A DNA stretch of 64,000 nt from Anthoceros angustus (taxonomy: Eukaryota > Streptophyta > Anthocerotopsida > Anthocerotales > Anthocerotaceae): the NCBI GenBank assembly GCA_010909165.1, contig MU008180.1, forward strand, positions 929,884 through 993,883, written 5' to 3'. Shown piece after piece: positions 1-10,626 of this stretch (positions are counted from its first letter, which is position 1; each line of letters begins with the position of its first letter). The notes under the pieces are model-generated. The model was not told the DNA's origin. It did not search any database and was given only the letters and a program-made list of their open reading frames with translations. The translations under genes and the position numbers were made by a program.

Positions 1-962
1 CAAATGCTACATCATCCTCCTGCTGCATCCAGCCAATCCACAGTCCATGCGTACTACCTCTGTCCAGCTTCACACCCCGCTGCTTCTCTATGGCATCCAT
101 GGCTGTTTCCACCAGGAAGCTCTTGAACCGCAGGCTCTCTTCAGCGCGAGTGTGCGTTTCTGTGTTCACCACGAAGTCATGCACTTCGCAATCGTTCCCC
201 GCTGCAACACGCATTATCCACCCCCACAAATTAAAGATATCAGCACATACTGCACAAATCCGTGGCCAGTTGGTGAGCATCGGTGTAGGAAATTGCACCA
301 CCTTTGTCTTTATCCCGCCGGGTGGGTGCCAAGCTGTATGGTATCTCCCACTGAACTCCACTCTGGTCGCTCCTTGGAGTGGGCGTGGGTTTAGCTACCT
401 TGTCCGAATGACATATGTTGATGAACACCTGGAATCCCATTGTTGCCCAGAGCCTTAAAGATCGTCAACATTTGCATTCTACTTGCTCTTCAGGGAGAAT
501 ATCCATGTTCATCATGCAACCGTCTCTACCTTACCTTGCCATTGGAGATCTTGTTTTTGGTCTTGGCACAAAAATCAACCTGAGGAATAATGAGCTCCTT
601 CCCATCCATGGAGAAATTGGACCTCTCCTCCATCATCTTAATGTAGCCTTCCGCCTCCTGCCCACATAAAGATAGCTCAACACCAGTCGCAAATGCAAAT
701 CCAAGCACCATGCAATCTCAAGCCTTCCACACCCTAACCTCCTTGCTAGCAGGCTCCGAGATTTCCTTCGCGTACTCGTCCAGCAACTCCATGAACTTAG
801 GGTCTTTCATGGCCTTGGTCAGCCTGCCCAGTTCCTGCGGCATCATCAAGCAGGAACTCGTGTGAAATGCAAACTCTGGTTGCTCTTTACAGCAATCTCT
901 CCAGGACGGCTTCTCAATACCTCGTGCGTCAGATTGAGCTTCTCCAGCACAGCATCTGCCAT
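1..962 (-). CDS. Kintoun/DNAAF2-like PIH1-domain protein (5' part, runs off left edge)
   Basis: Cytoplasmic assembly factor for axonemal dynein arms, acting with HSP90/HSP70 before transport into the flagellum. I place five exons on the minus strand at about 962-921, 834-739, 657-535, 428-302 and 201-58; all junctions have GT and AG and keep frame. The start at 962 (MADAVLEKLNLTHE) leads into ELGRLTKAMKDP and LLDEYAKEISEP, then VFINICHSDKV, QWEIPYSLAP and, across a phase-1 junction, DKDKAGNDCEVHDFVV. The last exon here reads ETAMDAIEKQRGVKL. This order is the PIH1 core of Kintoun. The 3' half lies outside the window. In plants the gene is kept only where sperm have flagella, so it is informative about the organism. 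It is divergent from the CNGC gene. Family assignment is by remembered consensus, but the run of matching motifs is long. PIH1D paralogues are the main alternative. Confidence 0.85.
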
Positions 963-1867
963 TTCCAGCCTATTCCAGAACTACACAAAATCTGTCTCCG
1001 GCGTAGCACAGCATTCACAACGTGGTCTTACCCACCTCTAAACCGATCCCACATGCCTTCTCCACCCTCCGTGCTCACGGCGCACATCATCATGTTCCTT
1101 GCCTAGCTTATTAATCTTGCATGCCCGTTTAACACATGCACGCAGGCCGCATTGCCTAAAGCCATCCAAACTTCGGGCTTGACAAACCCTGCTGGTGCGG
1201 CTGAGCTTCTGCAACGATCAAACATGTGTCGGCAGCATTGTTCGAGCTGGATTTGCGAACTATTCTGAGCCCAGTCTGTTGAATACGCACTTCGGAGCTC
1301 CAATTCTGGGCGGAGGAATCTGCCGCACTTCACAAGGGCTTGACAGGGCAATTCCTCAGGGCAGTTGTACGGACATCAATCACCACGTCACGATTGCCTC
1401 CAGATGCTCGCTTGAAGACAATCCGAAGCCAAGATCGCACCTGAGCTCCAGACACCGTGAGACGGTTTGTTTACCGTTCATCACCGGTATCCCCGTCACC
1501 AGTCACTGGCAGTGTCCAGTTCCCCCTAATGTCAGACCTTTTCCACCAAGAAACAGGTACAAATTTTAATAAATCTTGGATCGATGTCCTGAGCTTATGG
1601 TTTACTGATTTGCTACCAAATCTATAAAAGTGGCTGGATATGAATCATACAGGCAACTCGATTTTTATAAGGTGAACGAACAACAATTTGAATATGGAGC
1701 ATTATGATACGGGATGAAAAGTCAAAGGGAACGAAAATATATAAATGATCATCAATAATTCAAAAGCATTTCCAAATGGAAATAGTATCTAAGCTTTAAT
1801 ATATATTTAAGAATTTCAACCTCATAGTTCGTCTTAAAATTTATTCAAGAGCTTGGTAGATGTCAAT
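963..1867. other. divergent intergenic region between Kintoun and CNGC
   Basis: About 0.9 kb lies between the two divergent start codons. The left part (to about 1560) is of balanced composition and has overlapping short ORFs on both strands without any recognisable domain. The right part (about 1560-1850) is AT-rich and probably holds the CNGC promoter and leader. No RNA gene or repeat was recognised. Confidence 0.5.
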
Positions 1868-4800
1868 ATGCGCCATCCACATTTCTCCCCAGAACTAGAG
1901 ACTGGACTAGGAGATGTAGAAGAAGCAGAGAGTAGACCAGGAGAAGTGGAAGAACCAAAGACTAGATTAGCAGAAGCAGAAGGATCGGCGAATTTACAAT
2001 TCCTACCACAAGCCGAGATAGTAGAGGAGCAACAACAAGAAATTCAAATTTCGAAAGAAGATTCAAATGAGTAAGATAATCAAATGTATAACAATGTTCT
2101 TGTTAACAAATGATGTATAGTTGTGAGGATCATGTAAAATGTTATTTTTCCTTTTTGTGTAGAGGGAAAAAGGGAAGCTTCAAGAAGGGGGACCATCTAA
2201 GGAAAATACGAAGAGCCACTGCAGAACGTTTCAATGATGTGTTTTTGCTTGCAAATCGCAAAAACGTTGATGATGTCATCACCCCAGGAAGACATGCGCT
2301 AACAAATGCTCAAGCCAACCGTCGAGATTGGTGGAAGCCAAGATTTTCTGAGCCATTAAAAACCTGGATTTTTGGAAAGGTGCTTGATCCTCGAAGTCAC
2401 TGGGTTCAGAGTATTAATAAAGCATTGCTTATATCTTATGCCCTAGGGGCCGCTATTGATCCACTCTTTTTGTATGTTATTGCTGTGCACCATGATCTTA
2501 AATGCATATATGTGGAGGGTCTATCTCTGGTTGTGTTGTGTCTTCTGAGGAATATAAACAATGGTATGATAATTTTCTACATGCGACAACAATGTAGATT
2601 GAGTTATTTGTATGTGGATTCTATGCGTATAGGAAGAGGGGAGTTGGTTTTCGATCCAATTCGCATAGTGAAACATTATCTAAAAGGGCCATTTGCATTT
2701 GACTTTATTATGATTTTACCAGTCGCAGAGGTATTTATTTTTTATCATAGGATTTATGCAAATATTGAAAGGTGTTCATAGAAAAATAAATAAGATATTA
2801 GTATGAGTTGTTGAACTTGTTTTTCTTGGTTCACTGATCAAGTCTTCTTTTTTATGCAGTGCACTCTTTGGATAATTGTTCCTAAAATGATTCGTGGAGG
2901 AGTGAAATCTACATACATAATCAGCGTGATTTTAGTAACTTTTTGGTGTCAATATTTTATCAAAATATTTCATGTTTTTCACTTGATGCGTCGTTTACAA
3001 CGTGTAACTGGATATATTTTTGGAACACCGTGGTGGGGTTTCGCTCTCAATGCCATAGCATATTGCATAAGTGCCCATGTAAGGTCAATAACAAATTTCA
3101 CCTATTCAATAATGAGGTAGTTCAACATTTTTAAAAACTATCCTTTGTAAGATTATTAGAATTTAGATGATTCTTAATTATGCAAGAAAAAAATAAAAAT
3201 TGATATATCAATGATTTTATATCACATACGTAATGAATGTTCTGGATTACATTAATAGGTTGCTGGTTCCATATGGTATCTCCTCACGATGCAAAGAGTT
3301 TCAAGATGTATGCGCAAAATGTGTGACAATATTTCAGGATGTGATCACAAAGTAATAGGATGTCCAACTGGAACACTCTATCATATGAACCTAATACCAA
3401 ATAGCCATCAAACAACATGGAGTAATGATCCAAGTGTCTTATCTACTTGTTTTGGATCAAGTCCTTCCTATAATTATGGAATTTATCAATCTGCAGTTCC
3501 ATTAGTGACAGAACAAAATCATATTCAACGTGTCTTGTATCCATTTTTTTGGGGATTAATGACTTTCAGGTAGGCTATTGTTTATTGCCGATGAATGATA
3601 TTGTAAAAAAATTGAATAAAGATATTCAATAAATAAATATTTTTGTTTAATTTAGTTCTTGTAATCGTATATTTCTTTTTATTGATGGCAGCACATTTGG
3701 CAATAATTTGACACCAACAGATAATTTACTAGAAATCGTGTTTTGTCTTTTCATTGTAATATGCGGGCTACTTCTTTTCATGCTACTTATCGGTAACATA
3801 CAAGTAAGCACCCAAATTTAATTTACATGAGATTCAGTAGATAAATATTTAATTATAAATTAATGTTTAATTAACATATGTTTAAAAATTAATTTATAAT
3901 ATTAATATGGTTAATTAATCATATATTATTAATTATTAATATTTAATATTATCATATATAAATATTAGTATATTATTATATATTATTAATAATATCTTGA
4001 TCAAAATCTATTGTCAAGTTCAAGTAGGTATTTCTTCAAGCTATGAATACAAGAAAAGAAGCCATGCAATTGAGGGTTAGAGATCTAGGATGGTGGATGA
4101 AAAGACGTCGCATATCCTCACGTTTGAGAAAGAGAGTTTTTCACTATGAACGTGAAAAATGGGCAGCTATGAGGGGCGTTGACGAAGATGAATTATTGCA
4201 AGACCTCCCTGAAGGTTTGAGAAGAGATGTTAAACGACACTTATGCATAGACCTTATACAACAGGTATATTGTGCATGTAAAATAATAAAGCTTGCTTTA
4301 GGTCTTCCAAGAATAAAACAATATTCATGTACACCTAATGTGCTTTAAGAAAGCATTATGTGCTGAATTACTTGGACATTTTTGTGATTCACTCTCTTGG
4401 TGTGTAAAATGCTAATTCAATGTTCTTCTATCTTTTTAGGTGCCCATTTTTCAGCATCTTGATGATCTTGTGTTGGATAATATGTGTGATCGTCTCAAAC
4501 CTTTTCTTTATATAAAGAATGAATTGGTAGGAATTGGCTCCTAACTTAGATGAATTATACTCTACAAGTACAATGAATTGTTTCTACATACTCTTGCTAT
4601 CCTTTTATGTTCTTAATTTTGAGATATACATGCATATACTCCAGATTATAAGAGAAGGTGATCCCACACGAAGGATGTTATTTATATTACGAGGAGTTTT
4701 GGAATGTACACATACTCTCTACCACTCCAAGATAAGCCAAATAGTGCTCGGCTCTGGACAATTTTGTGGTGAAGAATTGTTATCTTGGTGTTTAAAACAT

Positions 4801-5205
4801 GCGGGTTCTGAAGCTAATGTTCCATTACCTCCCTCAACGGCAACTATCATTAGTCTAGAAGGAACAGAAGTTTTTGCATTCGAGGCTGTAGACTTGAAAT
4901 ACATTATTGATCATTTTAGATACATGTTTGAAAGCAAGAAATTGCGAGCAATCACTCGCTATTATTCTCCAAGTTGGAGAACTTGGGCAGCTGTAACTAT
5001 TCAATTTGCTTGGCTTAGATATTTACATAGGCAAGGAAAAATTAGAAAAAAAAAGAAAAATCTAGAAGTAAGTTCAAATGATAGCGAATCTTCTCATTCT
5101 TCTTCTTCTCGTAGGAAAAGTGCACTTGGTAAAACTCCTTCTGATCAACTCCACAAGTTTAGAGAGATAGCTCATTTTTTCCACCTAAAACCAAGTTTTT
5201 CCTAA
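1868..5205 (+). CDS. cyclic nucleotide-gated channel (CNGC-type)
   Basis: Plasma-membrane or endomembrane cation channel with a cyclic-nucleotide-binding-like and calmodulin-binding C-terminus. Eight exons (1868-2070, 2163-2730, 2860-3078, 3259-3569, 3692-3803, 4028-4264, 4440-4526, 4645-5205) sum to exactly 766 codons. After an acidic N-terminus come S1 (LDPRSHWVQ, AAIDPLFLYV), S2-S4 segments (ELVFDPIRIVKHYL), the pore helix (FFWGLMTF), a filter reading GNN near residues 437-439, and S6 ending LLIGNIQ. The C-linker has YEREKWAAMRGVDEDELL and LRRDVKRHLC. The CNBD starts IIREGDP near residue 580. LGSGQFCGEELLSW (614-627) fits the plant CNGC signature exactly. An IQ motif (TIQFAWLRY, about 698) follows, then a Ser-rich tail. 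I chose the first in-frame ATG; an upstream non-coding exon is possible. Introns are strikingly AT-rich (for example 3804-4027). Confidence 0.92.
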
Positions 5206-5751
5206 AATTTTAACTTATACTGCGTACCTGCCTTTGATTTAGGGTTCTCCGTGTTGAGTATGTGTTTGAAAGGAGAACGCTCCTTGTTGATGAAAATAAA
5301 AACCACGTAAAAAAAATTGTTGTCTTATGTTATGGGGTCAGTCCCAGCAGAAATGCTAGATTAATGCATAATGATGTGTGACCAAGCCGTGGGGAAGGTA
5401 ACTACTTCAAAGCCTGAAAGGAACGACGAACTCCATAGCAGAGTTGCAAGAGATGTGTCGGTCGCCCGGAACGGAACTGCGGTCAGCATTTCTGGTACAT
5501 TTCAGCGTGGATCGCCAGACTCAGCTCATTGATCCTGCCATCCGATCGCTGATGAGAAGAGCCTCCTGGAGGAAATTGGGTATGGATCAAGTGCAGCAGG
5601 GCGTCTTCTTACCTGAGTAAGGGCCAGGCCGCAATGGGGTACCGACTACCGTGTGAGCTGTGAGTCGGGGAGATGGAACACAACCGTCTCGGCGGGAGAA
5701 CGGCACGGACTCAGGGCTGCAGCAAGAAGAGAAGCCGGTAGTGCAGATGAC
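5206..5751 (+). promoter_or_regulatory. spacer between CNGC and the ANTH-Raf kinase gene
   Basis: About 0.5 kb holding the CNGC 3' UTR (the AATAAA-like string AAAATAAAA lies near 5293) and the presumed promoter and leader of the next gene. The frame of the next gene is already open from about 5653, but its first in-frame ATG is at 5752. No other gene was seen. Confidence 0.4.
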
Positions 5752-8700
5752 ATGTCGCTGCATGTCTGCAGCAAGCCAAGTTCGCTGGACCAGTGTTGTA
5801 GCTGCGAGGAGCAGGAGCCGCAGGATGGCAACGACCTGCCGATCGAGGCACAGTTTGCAGGGAGGAGGAAGTTCGCGGACAAAGGGTTCCTTCCCAGTCC
5901 TGGCGGCAGCAATCGAGGTCTTGGCGTGTACAGGGGACGGGAATGGCACGCGGGCCAGTGCAATCTGGAGGGACATAATTTTGAAGTGCATGCCGACGAG
6001 GCGAGCGGCTGGCATGTCCCCCACCACATGCGAACCAGGAGCGGGGATCTTTACACAAAGATTGGGTGGGACGAGGAGGCCCACGGAATGCAAGACAGCG
6101 TTGACGAGGACAGCGATGAAGAAAGCGTGGGGAACGTGGGAGGTGACAGGTTGGAAGGGGAGGAGTGGATTACCAGTGGTGGCGGGCGATATGTCGTCAA
6201 GGGACAGGGCTCCTGGGGCGATGGCTCGGGCACTGGCTTCTCTGCGGACCCGGAAGGACTTTTTTCGACGACTTTGAAACTTCTTTCGGGGCGCTCCCGT
6301 GAGGCGGAGAGAGAGCCAGGGCATGCCGGGGTGGCAAGAGTGTTAGGCTTCAACAAGCAGCGCGGAGGTATCCTTCTTTCTCCTAGAGGCGTCACAGGCT
6401 TCAAAGACTGGTATTTGAAAAGAACCTCCCTCGCCAAGGCAACCAGCAAGTTGGAGGCTCCTCCCAAGTCCAAGTACATTCGGAAGCTGGTCTTATCCTC
6501 ATGGAAGCACAACGGAGCGGGGGCAGCCACGGTGTGTAGTCCAATTCCCTGTCTTTGTTGCTCAGCACCACGTCTGCTTGGCCTTCTAAGTTGTTCCGTC
6601 ATGAAACCACCTGGTTGCAGATATTCTCCCTTCTTTGTAAGCTGCCTCTGCTTTCTTCGCCTATTGTGACTCTCAAGGCTCTGATAACGGTGCACAAGTT
6701 GATGCAACAAGGACCAGCAGAATGCTTGGTCTCCTGCTATGCCAAGCTACCAGTTTTGAAGGAGGTGGTCAACAGCTGGGCTTCTCCGCTCAGTAAGGGA
6801 GGGTCTTATTGTCCACTCATCTGCGCCTACGCATCAATGCTGGTTGAGAAGACCAGATTTCACCACAGCTTCCCGGCTTTCGCGAATAACTACTCTGTCG
6901 ACTTCACTAGAACACCCAACAGTGAGAACTACGTACCTATCACAACAGGTGCCCTAGCATGCCTGCAGAATATTCAAGACGATATACTCCAGGCTTTGAA
7001 CGAGGGCTTTTCACTCCTGAAGGAGAAACGTACCATGCAAGGAGAGGATATAGTTGGTAACGGCGTGGTCACTGTGACTGAAGGAAATCGGAACCAAGCT
7101 TCCCATAAAGGAGGAGCTTCTGATCCTGTCGGTCTGATAGGAGCAGTTTTGATCCCCGTCTTGAGGGAGGCTGACCTGGTGTATGATATATGCTGGTATT
7201 TGATATCATCTCTTACATCAATGGCCACTGAGGATCAAGTGCCCAAGGCACCAGCTTCCCATGAGCTAGTAATAATGACAAGAAAATTTGAAGCACAGCA
7301 CAGAATGCTGCGCAGGATGTTTGACCAGGCTCGATGTGAGCCATCGATAGCCTGCAGCGTAGCTCCACCAAGCCTTCGGCCGGAACCCCCACGAGTTCTC
7401 ATTAACGAAGTGGCTATGTTAAGTATGGATGAGAGGTAAACAACTGCAGCATGTTGTGTGGTTGGAACCTCCGACATGGCGTCTACTTTGCCGTTTAACC
7501 TTTCTCTCACACAATTCTGTCTGTAGCTCAAGGGTTGAAGCTCTAGACTTCGAGGAGTCTCCAGATAACGTGGGAATTCTGCTCAAGGAAAACGAAGGAC
7601 TAGATTACACGACTCCAAAGTCCAGGCCTCAATCTGGTTCTGAGCATGACAAGACTGAAGCAAGGGACGATGAGATACTCCTCCATCCATCAGACAGCAA
7701 GCTCCTTCAGTTCCCTTCTGCAGGCTCCTCCCATCAGCGCCAAGAAGTGAACAGTGGACCCATCGTTGGAGGAGTCGGAGCAGCAGCAGCTGCTGCTATC
7801 CAGCGATTCGCTGCAGGTCTGACTTGAGTCTGTAATATGTTTCCACGTTCATGGCAAGCATCAGTCTGTCTACAGGTGGAAGTGCTTTGGTGATGACGTT
7901 CCTACATTGCTTGATGTTGCTTTAGGACAAGCCGAAGCTCGAAGGGCAGCTGCATCAGAATGTCCGCTCACACCTCCGGGTGGTTTCAAGAACATCAAGT
8001 TGGAGCCACCGCCTCCAAACTTTGGACGAGCGCATTTCACTGGGCTTGAGCGACCATCAAAGCCACAGCACACTCGGGGCAGCGGACGGGAATGGAGCAG
8101 CTTTGATGATGAGGTGTTTTATCATCAGCACTACGCTACGCCTTCCAGTCCCACACTTCACCAGTGTCCCAGGTTTTTGTCTCCAAGAGAGCAGGCTGTT
8201 TCAAGGCCTTCAGAGGCATTACACGCTGCAGATCATGGTCATGCAGCATCACCACAGAAAAGAGGCTGTGAGAGTCCAGGGTACACCAGCTTTTCAATGG
8301 AGAAAGCTAAGCAGAACAAGGACCTGAGAAGAGGGCACGAAGGAACCAGAAACAGTTGTTGCCTCTTTGATGGGCCCGCTATGGCAGCCTCTGGAATGTC
8401 CACAGAACATGCTACATTCGCCCGACTATCTAGTGTCTCTAGAAGAGATGGTCCTCCGGCGCTTGAGGCTGCAAGTGTGTCATTTCAACACCACCAGCAT
8501 GCCTCACAACAGCAGCAAACATCACCAGCAAGCTGTCGTCATTCGAAGGAGATGGGAGATCCGTATGCACATGACCTTCAGCTATTAGCTGAAAATCAAG
8601 TGGAAGCGCCATTGATCCAGTTGGAAGTGCCCCTGATTGATGTGGATACACCCCTTGTTCACTTGAGGAATCCTTCACTAGATTTTGAGCAGCCTTCCTT

Positions 8701-10626
8701 GATCGATACAGACTTGCGTCCCACCAGACTAGAAGGATCATGTCAGATGGACGTCCCTGCCGACAGGCTAGAAGTACCATGTCAGACGGAAGTGCCTCTG
8801 ATAGATTTGGATGACAGCAGGGTACCTACTGGGGACTGCAGAACTTTAGGGACAGAGGAGGCGTTTGCTAAGTTGTGCTTTGGAGTCAACTCAGCGGTAA
8901 CCGATCGCCTTCTCATGGCTACTGAAGATGTGCTGCCAACTGCACCAGCTTCATGGCAGCTAGGAGCTGCCTCCATGTCAGACTCGACAGCTTGGAAGGA
9001 CGATTTACATCCTGTCGGACTGGGTCGAAATAATGCGAAGATGGAGACTCTGCCGAAACTGGCTAGCGTAGCAGACTGGGAAATTCCTCCCTCTGAGCTC
9101 AAACTTGGTCCGAAAATTGGGCAGGTAAATCCCTTCCCAATTCCGTGCGCGGGCTGGTTGCATCAAAGGTATCAAATGTTTGCCGGAGAGTTACTTGAGC
9201 TCGTGCTGTCCGTACGTGCAGGGTGCCTTTGGTGATGTCTTGAAAGGAACATGGCAAGGCACGGATGTCGCCGTGAAGCGTCTCCAGAATGCTTTGGTGT
9301 CTGGTGTGCTGCAGGCATATGAGGACTTCAGCCGTGAGGTTGTCTTCTCTTTGAACTTGCACCTTTGTGTGAGGTTTAGCAGAAGCAGCACAGGTTCTTT
9401 AATGATGAAGAGCTCGGGAAGAAAGCAATTGACATTTGCAGCAGGTGCTCTCACACTGCTAAAGGTCTACATTTCCTATGAGTTGGGTGGACGATGACGC
9501 CCATTTTGATATGTTCTCGTTGGTTGCAGGTTGCTCTCGTCATGAGGTTGCGCCATCCAAACATCATTTTGTTCATGGGCGCATGCACAGTGCCTCCAGA
9601 AGTGTGCATAGTGATGGAATATGCAGCCAATGGGAGCCTCTATAGTGTGCTCCATAATCCGAACATTGCAATTGACATGGCCACTGTTGTGCGATGGGCA
9701 ACAGAAGCGGCTCGCGGAATGAACTACCTCCACACGCGCAGGTATTACTGAAGCTCTAATCCTTGCTCTTTCTGACGTGTCTTGAATATACAAAGATGAT
9801 AACCGTGTCATTCCTTCGTGTATGTGAAAAACACACTGCTGCGCTTTAAACAAAAGGGCTAAGATGCATCTGGTAATGAAAAAGGAATCTAGGACAATCC
9901 TTTAACATCGTAGGTATCGTCTCAGCCCTCTGCCTTTTGTTGGTGAATGTGTGGACCAGTCCTGCAGTTGTTCACCGTGACCTTAAATCTGTGAATTTGT
10001 TGGTGGATGAGGATTGGCACATTAAAGTTTCAGATTTTGGCCTTGCCATGACTAAGCAAAACGCATATGCCTACACACAGGTATTCACTTGCAGGCTTCC
10101 TATTACAAATCCTTCTTCTTGTAAGGGAATTAACAACCATGAAATAACACAAGGCGTGTTTCACCAGTATAGATGCCAGCCTCTCCTTCTGCCGCTTACT
10201 CTGTCTTGGAATTCCAGGTAGGAACATGGGGTTGGATGGCACCGGAAGTACTTGATGCTGCACCCTACGATGAGAAAGCTGATGTCTACAGTTTTGCAGT
10301 GGTGCTTTGGGAGCTTGTGACAAGGAAGGAACCCTTCAAAGGTTACCACCCAATGCAGGTAACCACAATGTGTGTAGCCTTCGTCAGTTCATGTTATGCC
10401 AGTTTTTTGGTCGATTACGTTCCACTGCAGACAATCCACCTGTAAAATTATGTGTTGAACCGTGCAGATCATGAGAGCGATTGATCGAGGAGAAAGGCCA
10501 CAGATACCTGATGGTTGTCCTCTTCCTTACAAGCACTTGATTCAGAGGTGCTGGTGCAGGGATCCTAGGCAAAGACCCACATTTGAGCAGATATTGGAGC
10601 ACCTAGCAGGCATAACTATGCTCTAA
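5752..10626 (+). CDS. ANTH-domain Raf-like protein kinase with clathrin-box linker
   Basis: Nine exons, about 1290 residues: 5752-6531, 6621-7435, 7527-7816, about 7876-9124, 9222-9338, 9530-9741, 9960-10080, 10218-10358 and 10468-10626. From [14 protein letters not shown] through [31 protein letters not shown] and [16 protein letters not shown] to [10 protein letters not shown] the N-terminal half follows the ANTH fold of AP180/HIP1/Sla2 proteins, which bind PI(4,5)P2 and clathrin-coated membrane. The linker holds LIQLE (8612-8626), LIDVD (8633-8647) and LIDLD (8798-8812), all fitting the clathrin box L-hydrophobic-x-hydrophobic-acidic. The kinase domain is intact: GQGAFGDV, VAVK lysine, [37 protein letters not shown], and resembles plant Raf-like MAPKKKs. 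The linker ORF runs in frame into the kinase, so ANTH and kinase appear to be one gene. One junction (7816/7876) does not keep frame in my model. Role in endocytic signalling is inference. Confidence 0.82.
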
